A DNA stretch of 10,458 bases from an uncultured Collinsella sp. (GTDB taxonomy: Bacteria > Actinomycetota > Coriobacteriia > Coriobacteriales > Coriobacteriaceae). Position numbers and translations under genes: made by a program. The stretch's first letter is position 1. Each line of letters starts with the position of its first letter. The stretch lies in NCBI GenBank assembly GCA_900549335.1, contig UROJ01000031.1, forward strand, positions 1-10,458, written 5' to 3'. Of this stretch, positions 6,315-10,458 are shown one piece after another. The notes beneath the pieces were generated by a model. It did no database searches and had not been told where the DNA came from. It worked only from the letters and a program-made list of their open reading frames with translations.

Positions 6315-7379
6315 ATGGTATCTGCACACCGCAACGATGTAACCCAAGAAAGAATGCGAGAACCCGTGTCCAGTCCGTTTACCAGCTTTTTAGCCCAGCA
6401 CTTTGACCAGATTAACGACTATCTGGCCACGTTCTTTGACGGACAGGCGACCTCTGCCGATATCGAGCGCTACCTGTACGCGCCGCTCTCGGCTTTTACG
6501 GCCAACGCCGGCAAGCGCCACCGCCCGCTTATCTGCATGCTCGCCGCAACCGCAGTGGGCGGTAGCTTTGAGAGTGCCCGCAGCGCCGCGGCGGCCATCG
6601 AGCATTTCCAGTCGGGCGCGCTGATCCACGACGACATCGCCGACAACGGACAGCTTCGTCGAGGCAAGCCCTGCATGCACCTTACCGAGGGCACGGGCCT
6701 TGCCATCAATTGTGGTGACCTGGCGCTCACCATGGTCACCAAGACGGTTCTCGACGACCCTACGCTGGAGTCCGACGTGAAGCTGCGCGTGCTCCACGAG
6801 CTTACCGAGATGATCGTCCGCACCATTGAGGGACAAGCACTCGACCTGGGTTGGGTCCGCGACGGGCGCTTTGATATCTCGGTTGATGACTACCTGGACA
6901 TGGCGACGCACAAGACCGCGTTTTACAGCGGAGCCACGCCGCTTGCCGCCGGAGCCATTATCGGCGGCGGCAGCGATGAGCAAATCGAAGCGCTGCGCGC
7001 CTTTGGCCTGCACACAGGCCTTGCCTTTCAGATTCAGGACGACCTGCTCAACCTTGTCGGCACTAAGGAAGCCGCCAACAAGGACTTCCGCACCGACATC
7101 ACCGAGGGCAAGCGCACGCTTGTCGCCGTACACGCCCTCTCTGATGAGCGCCACCACGACGAGGTCGAGGCGATTCTTTCCTCAGGCACCGATGATCCCG
7201 CGCAGCTCGCACGCGCCGTGGAGATCTTCCAGGAGACCGGCTCCATCGATTACGCCCACACTTACGCGCTCGACCTGACCGCTAGGGCCAAAGCGGCCAT
7301 CGAGAACGTTGAGCTTGATCCGCACGCACGCGAGCTGTTCCTCTCCATGGCAGATTTCTTTGTGGAGCGTCTTAACTAA
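6315..7379 (+). CDS. Trans-polyprenyl diphosphate synthase (IspA/IspB family)
   Basis: This soluble all-helical enzyme joins isopentenyl diphosphate units to an allylic primer to make linear isoprenoid diphosphates for quinone side chains or lipid carriers. The first aspartate-rich motif is DDIAD (106-110), followed by NGQLRRGKP. The second is DDLLN (242-246) in FQIQDDLLNLVG, followed by DITEGKRT. All are canonical, although the last aspartate of the second motif is asparagine, as in some GGPP synthases. The residues four and five places before the first motif are alanine and glycine. Small residues there usually allow longer products than FPP, so a C20 or longer product is more likely; this is inference. 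The start is uncertain: ATG 6315 lacks a ribosome binding site, and ATG 6354 or GTG 6366 would also keep the whole domain. It begins 74 bases after the PTS fusion gene with no clear terminator between. Confidence 0.9.
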   Translation: MVSAHRNDVTQERMREPVSSPFTSFLAQHFDQINDYLATFFDGQATSADIERYLYAPLSAFTANAGKRHRPLICMLAATAVGGSFESARSAAAAIEHFQSGALIHDDIADNGQLRRGKPCMHLTEGTGLAINCGDLALTMVTKTVLDDPTLESDVKLRVLHELTEMIVRTIEGQALDLGWVRDGRFDISVDDYLDMATHKTAFYSGATPLAAGAIIGGGSDEQIEALRAFGLHTGLAFQIQDDLLNLVGTKEAANKDFRTDITEGKRTLVAVHALSDERHHDEVEAILSSGTDDPAQLARAVEIFQETGSIDYAHTYALDLTARAKAAIENVELDPHARELFLSMADFFVERLN

Positions 7380-7517
7380 CGGGGGTTATAAAACCTGTCA
7401 GCAGCGTATTTAGGCACAACTTGCTACACTGTTGAGTGCATGTTTATGCATCCCTTTGCGTTGTCTATCCGACAGACGCTCAAATAGTACGAATGGTACG
7501 CTGAAAGGGGTTCGTTC

Positions 7518-8423
7518 ATGGAACCTATTACAACGGGCATGCAAGGAGCAGCCGTCGAGGACGTGCAGTCTCGTCTCCTGCAGCTCGGCTACACGATTGA
7601 TGCCGCCGAAGTCACCGACAAGTACTTTGGAGCCACCACTGAGCAGGCCGTCAGCACCTTCAGGCTCGACAGCGGCCTTGCTGCCGGTCATGCCGTCGAT
7701 ATCCCCTGCTGGAGCGCCCTTGTAGACGCTTCGTATAAGCTGGGCGACCGCACTCTCTATCTGCGCATGCCCAATTTCCATGGCGCCGATGTGCAGGCCC
7801 TGCAGCGCGCTCTCAACGTTTTGGGCTTTGCCTGTGGCGAAGACGACGGCTACTTTGGTCCGCATACCGAGGCCGCCCTGCAGCAGTTCCAGGAAAATGT
7901 CGGCCTGTTTGCCGACGGCATGGCCTTCCAGGACACCTACGCCTACATCAACCGCCTGCACCATGTGTGGGAGGGCAAGCCCTCGGTCACCGAAGCCGAG
8001 TCCCGTATCGGTTTTGCTCGCGCCGCCAACGTGCTCGAGCGCTTCCAGATTGCCGTTATCGGCGAGGACCCCATCGCACGCAGCGTTGCGTCGCGCATGT
8101 GGAATATCGCCACGGCAACGACCGACAACAGCGGCATGATGCTCTGCGACTCCGAGGTCCCAACCGACGTTGACCTAGTGCTCGAGATCGCAAGCGATGA
8201 GCTGCCCGCAGATGCAGCGCCGCGCGCCACGATCGCCCTCGCCGAGTGCCACAACCTGGCCCAGCGCATCCGCACTGCCAATGTCGCCGCGCAGCAGAAG
8301 CCGGCACGCATTCGCATTGAGCTCACGGGCATGACGCGCTACAACGGCACCTTCACGGCCAGCGACGCGCAGACACTCGCCGTACGCCTGCTCGATGGCG
8401 TTTGCGATGCCCTCGCAGATTAG
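7518..8423 (+). CDS. CwlM-like protein: two peptidoglycan-binding domains plus degenerate amidase fold
   Basis: This 301-residue protein has no signal peptide or membrane segment, so it is probably cytoplasmic. Residues about 5-68 and 84-145 are two PG_binding_1 repeats (MQGAAVEDVQSRLLQLGYTI with later TEQAVSTFR; ADVQALQRALNVLGF with later YFGPHTEAALQQFQ). The link between them, ASYKLGDRTLY, closely matches mycobacterial CwlM (ASYRLGARTLY, from memory). Residues about 176-301 follow an Amidase_3 layout: FQIAVIGEDP where the family has 'DPGHGG', DVDLVLEIASDE where it has 'SIHAN', and ARIRIELTG near the C-terminal catalytic glutamate. Both zinc-binding histidine positions are lost, so hydrolysis is unlikely. 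Mycobacterial CwlM is a cytoplasmic MurA regulator with a poorly conserved amidase site. A similar role here is inferred. The ATG has AAAGGGG upstream. Confidence 0.8.
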   Translation: MEPITTGMQGAAVEDVQSRLLQLGYTIDAAEVTDKYFGATTEQAVSTFRLDSGLAAGHAVDIPCWSALVDASYKLGDRTLYLRMPNFHGADVQALQRALNVLGFACGEDDGYFGPHTEAALQQFQENVGLFADGMAFQDTYAYINRLHHVWEGKPSVTEAESRIGFARAANVLERFQIAVIGEDPIARSVASRMWNIATATTDNSGMMLCDSEVPTDVDLVLEIASDELPADAAPRATIALAECHNLAQRIRTANVAAQQKPARIRIELTGMTRYNGTFTASDAQTLAVRLLDGVCDALAD

Positions 8424-8430
8424 GTAAACT
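8402..8430 (+). promoter_or_regulatory. Candidate promoter for tRNA-Gln
   Basis: TTGCGA (8402-8407) and TAAACT (8425-8430) are separated by 17 bases. The predicted start is near 8437, about 25 bases before the mature tRNA. The -35 box lies inside the last codons of the upstream gene. No terminator lies between that gene and the tRNA, so read-through could also contribute. Confidence 0.45.
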
Positions 8431-8461
8431 AAACGAGTTGCTTTTGGGCAACACCACACAT

Positions 8462-8533
8462 TGGGACGTAGTTCAACGGTAGAACTCCGGTTTTTGGTGC
8501 CGGCTGTTGGGGGTTCGAATCCCTCCGTCCCAG
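8462..8533 (+). tRNA. tRNA-Gln (anticodon UUG)
   Basis: The cloverleaf is complete. The acceptor stem TGGGACG (8462-8468) pairs with CGTCCCA (8526-8532), with G as discriminator. The D arm is GTTC/GAAC. The anticodon stem CCGGT/GCCGG encloses the loop TTTTGGT, giving anticodon TTG (reads CAA, and CAG by wobble). The T arm has GGGGGTTCGAATCCCTC. The CCA end is not encoded (GCCC follows), so it is added after transcription. Confidence 0.95.
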
Positions 8534-8546
8534 CCCTTAAGAACAC

Positions 8547-8583
8547 AGCGCTCCAGGCCCTTATGAACCTGGAGCGCTTTCTT
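8547..8583 (+). terminator. Intrinsic terminator of tRNA-Gln
   Basis: A perfect 11-bp stem (AGCGCTCCAGG at 8547-8557, its complement at 8568-8578) with a 10-base loop is followed by TTCTT after the closing T. It lies 13 bases after the tRNA and is well placed to end both the tRNA transcript and any read-through from the upstream gene. Confidence 0.9.
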
Positions 8584-8637
8584 GTGGGCAAGCGGAGGAA
8601 TTCGAACCCGCAAGGGTGCGGAGCTGAGGAAACGCGA

Positions 8638-8671
8638 AGGCGCCCCAAGCCCATTAGGACCAAGAGCGCCT
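8638..8671 (-). other. Wobble-rich hairpin favouring minus-strand RNA
   Basis: As minus-strand RNA, two 15-base arms around a UAAU loop form 14 of 15 pairs, including five G-U pairs. On the plus strand the same five positions become A-C mismatches, so the structure belongs to minus-strand transcripts. It may end or protect transcripts from the JetD-like gene about 210 bases upstream, although only a weak T-run (GTTTCC) follows. Confidence 0.4.
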
Positions 8672-8735
8672 AACATCAAGAAAATATCAGCCCAGTTCCG
8701 AAAAGCGAGCCGCATGCAACAACCAGGTAACCACA

Positions 8736-8872
8736 GGCCCCGGGAGAGCGGGGACACCGGCTTAGGTTTATCGCGAGTTCCGCACGAACAGGAGGCCACT
8801 TAATGTGGCCTCCGTCGTGAGCAGGACTGTAGAGCAGGAAACCTAAGCCGGTGTCCCCGCTCTCCCGGGGCC
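8736..8872. repeat. 137-bp element bounded by perfect 34-bp inverted repeats with nested hairpin
   Basis: The arms at 8736-8769 and 8839-8872 are exact reverse complements over 34 bases (left arm starts GGCCCCGGGAGAGCGGGGAC). Between them a second perfect 9-bp hairpin, GGAGGCCAC/GTGGCCTCC at 8791-8799 and 8805-8813, has loop TTAAT. It is flanked by a further matching CACGA/TCGTG pair (8783-8787, 8815-8819), so the whole element can fold into one long interrupted hairpin. It begins seven bases after the stop codon of the JetD-like gene. Neither side has a T-run, so it is not a standard terminator. It could be a miniature inverted-repeat element, a structured 3' region or a palindromic protein-binding site. 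I see no coding sequence in it. Confidence 0.85.
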
Positions 8873-8879
8873 GAACGCC

Positions 8880-10458
8880 CTAGTTGTTGAGCATGCGGTC
8901 GAAGCTTCCCGAGTCGCCATCCCGATAGTCTGCGGTCATCAGAATCTCCTGCGGAATGCGCCCGCCCTCGCGCAGCACGTTGCGGAACTGCACGCGCGTA
9001 ACCATGGGCAGATCCTTGATCGTCGCTGCCAAGTTCTGCGGCACGCCCTGGTTGGCAGCCGCGGGCTCGCACTCGCCGCCGGCCTTCACGCGACGCTTAT
9101 GCTCGGCGAGCATGGCGCGGTACATGCCGGCATGCAGGCGAATCTCAACCACATTGGCATTGCGAGCCTGTTCGACGATGCGCGCGCCCTCGCGGTCGAT
9201 ATCGCCCACATAGTAGACGTAGTTAAAGCGATAGCCAATCTCGGCCAGATAATCGTCCAGGGCATGCGAGACGCTTGCCTTGCATCCGCCGCCAAAAATC
9301 ACGCCGCCCACCTTGATGCCAAAGAGCTTGGCGTGCTTGCGGCCACGCAGCAGCTTGACGATCTCGTCGTAGGTGTCCAGGTTCTCGACCATAATGAACG
9401 GCTTGTCGGCGCCCAGCGTAAAGAAACCCGTAAAGTGCACGGGGCGATTGGGAGCGACCTTGATCGCCTGCATGCTGATACCCTTTTCGGTCATACGCCT
9501 GATCAGACGCTCACCGTGCTTGCCGTCAAAAGCCTTCTCGTCGTTAAAGATCTGGTAGGCACGCTGGCGGCGCGAGGCAACCGGCGTATCGGCACCTCGG
9601 TTCTGCTCGATCCAAGCCTGGATGATTGCGATTTCCTCGGCAATCTTGCGGTTGGACATCTCGTTGTGCTGAGTGCGCTGCGGAGCCTTTTTGCCGTCCT
9701 TGCCCTCAACCTTTACGATCTGTGTCTGCTGCTCCTTGATCTTAGAGAGCGCCGTAGGCGTAGGGACAACTTTGAGCAGCTGCCTGCCTAAAACGCGGGC
9801 AAGGGCAAACGCCGAGACCTCGCCGTGAACGGCCGATTTGGGCTGCTGGGCAGCAGTATCTGCTGCGGTAGACTCCGGCTTCTTCTGAGACTTGCGCTTA
9901 GAATCGCCTTGGGAATTGCGCTCGCGCTTCGGCATAGGCGTCTGCTTCTGCGGACGATCGGACTTGCTCTCCTTCGCCGGCTGGCGCTTAGGCTGCCCCG
10001 AAGAAACCTCGACCTTCGCATCCTCGTCCTGCGGCGTGGTCTTCTCGGCTGCAGTCTCGGCATGGGAACTGCGGCCCCCACGATGGCGACGGCGGCGAGG
10101 CTTGCTCGACGCGCCCTGCTCTGCCTGCTCATCAGTAGGCTGCTGGCCCTTGGCCTCGGCATCAACCTCAAGCTGCGGCTCAGCAGGCTTCTGTTCGCGA
10201 GCCGCCGGCTCAACGGCCTTCTCGGCCTTCTCGTCCTGAGCGGTCGAAGCCGGCTCGCTCTTCTCCTGATGCCTTACGGGATACGCGCGCCCCGCAAAAC
10301 CACGTCCGGGACGGCATGAACCCGGAGCCTTCTTGACCGGTTCATCGGACGCGTCAGCAGCCTCGACGGAATCCTGGACCTCGCATGCAATACCTCGCTG
10401 CTCGGCCTTAAAGTGGGCACCGCGGCGACGCTTGGGCTCCTGGATCTCAGCATGCTCT
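8880..10458 (-). CDS. JetD-like (DUF2220) Toprim-domain protein with long disordered N-terminal region; 5' end outside window
   Basis: The frame is open from the TAG at 8880-8882 to the window edge: about 525 residues with no stop and no in-frame ATG upstream of 9935. That ATG has no ribosome binding site, so it is probably not the start. The visible N-terminal 190 or so residues are rich in K, E, A, P, Q and R, with a basic patch KPRRRRHRGGR, and are probably disordered. The rest carries the pattern of JetD-like proteins: SRRQRAYQIFNDEKAFDGKH, then IMVENLDTYDEI, then YVYYVGDIDREGARIVEQAR. Counting from ATG 9935, E184 (ENLD), D245 and D247 (GDID) are the expected metal-binding Toprim residues, and all are present. 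JetD is the nuclease subunit of the Wadjet plasmid-defence complex. No JetABC genes are in view; the DNA upstream is unseen. The domain call is fairly strong; a defence role is not established. Confidence 0.78.
   Translation of the reverse strand, partial: EHAEIQEPKRRRGAHFKAEQRGIACEVQDSVEAADASDEPVKKAPGSCRPGRGFAGRAYPVRHQEKSEPASTAQDEKAEKAVEPAAREQKPAEPQLEVDAEAKGQQPTDEQAEQGASSKPRRRRHRGGRSSHAETAAEKTTPQDEDAKVEVSSGQPKRQPAKESKSDRPQKQTPMPKRERNSQGDSKRKSQKKPESTAADTAAQQPKSAVHGEVSAFALARVLGRQLLKVVPTPTALSKIKEQQTQIVKVEGKDGKKAPQRTQHNEMSNRKIAEEIAIIQAWIEQNRGADTPVASRRQRAYQIFNDEKAFDGKHGERLIRRMTEKGISMQAIKVAPNRPVHFTGFFTLGADKPFIMVENLDTYDEIVKLLRGRKHAKLFGIKVGGVIFGGGCKASVSHALDDYLAEIGYRFNYVYYVGDIDREGARIVEQARNANVVEIRLHAGMYRAMLAEHKRRVKAGGECEPAAANQGVPQNLAATIKDLPMVTRVQFRNVLREGGRIPQEILMTADYRDGDSGSFDRMLNN

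Noticed and set aside
5173..6327. 384-codon open frame on the minus strand opposite the EIIB-HAD part
   Set aside because: The plus strand carries intact EIIB and HAD catalytic motifs. The minus frame shows no recognisable domain and spans the end of the real gene.
6390..7157. 255-codon minus-strand frame opposite the polyprenyl synthase
   Set aside because: It is antisense to DDIAD, DDLLN and other conserved motifs and has no features of its own.
7437..7450. TGCAT/ATGCA inverted repeat in the leader of the CwlM-like gene
   Set aside because: A five-base arm is too short to separate from chance. No clear promoter could be fixed in this 138-base gap.
8590..8660. tRNA-like fragment on the minus strand (GGTTCGAATTCC after a CCGCA/TGCGG stem)
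   Set aside because: It resembles a T arm, but the stem does not pair with a seven-base loop, and no matching acceptor 5' strand or anticodon arm was found. It may be a degenerate remnant, but I cannot support it.
8473..8799. Open frame over the tRNA-Gln containing a GGIRTPN-like peptide
   Set aside because: Such peptides are well-known artefacts of translating tRNA genes on the opposite strand.

Overview
The window looks like chromosomal DNA of a gut Coriobacteriia (Actinomycetota), most like Collinsella. This is inferred from moderately high GC, strong AAGGAGG-type ribosome binding sites, and a mix of Firmicutes-like sugar uptake genes with actinobacterial-type cell-wall genes. No rRNA or marker gene in the window proves the genus.

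Left half (1-6240): a sugar-uptake locus. On the minus strand an ABC importer operon runs from a lipoprotein solute-binding protein (2534-1218) through a MalF-type permease (1130-276) to a MalG-type permease cut by the window edge (276-1). Upstream of it, also on the minus strand, is a TreR-like GntR-family repressor (3560-2841) with its own strong terminator. Divergent from the repressor, on the plus strand, is an 816-residue fusion (3790-6240): a GlvC/MalP-type alpha-glucoside PTS EIIC, then EIIB, then a complete HAD-IIB (Cof-type) phosphatase. Four near-palindromic 12-mers close to TTGTTTAAACAA lie in the ABC promoter region and in the repressor/PTS intergenic region. They suggest that one repressor controls both uptake routes. 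The fusion suggests a protein that imports and phosphorylates an alpha-glucoside and also carries a sugar-phosphate phosphatase.

Middle (6315-8583): a trans-polyprenyl diphosphate synthase, then a protein with two peptidoglycan-binding domains and a C-terminal half that reads as a degenerate N-acetylmuramoyl-L-alanine amidase fold. Its layout matches the actinobacterial regulator CwlM. A single tRNA-Gln(UUG) follows, with its own candidate promoter and an intrinsic terminator.

Right (8534-10458): a 346-bp gene-free stretch holds the tRNA terminator, a wobble-rich hairpin that favours minus-strand RNA, and a 137-bp element bounded by a perfect 34-bp inverted repeat with a nested hairpin. Next, on the minus strand, is a gene open to the window edge. 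Its C-terminal part is a JetD-like (DUF2220) Toprim nuclease domain. At least 190 residues upstream of that part are low-complexity, charged and probably disordered. No JetA, JetB or JetC genes are in view.
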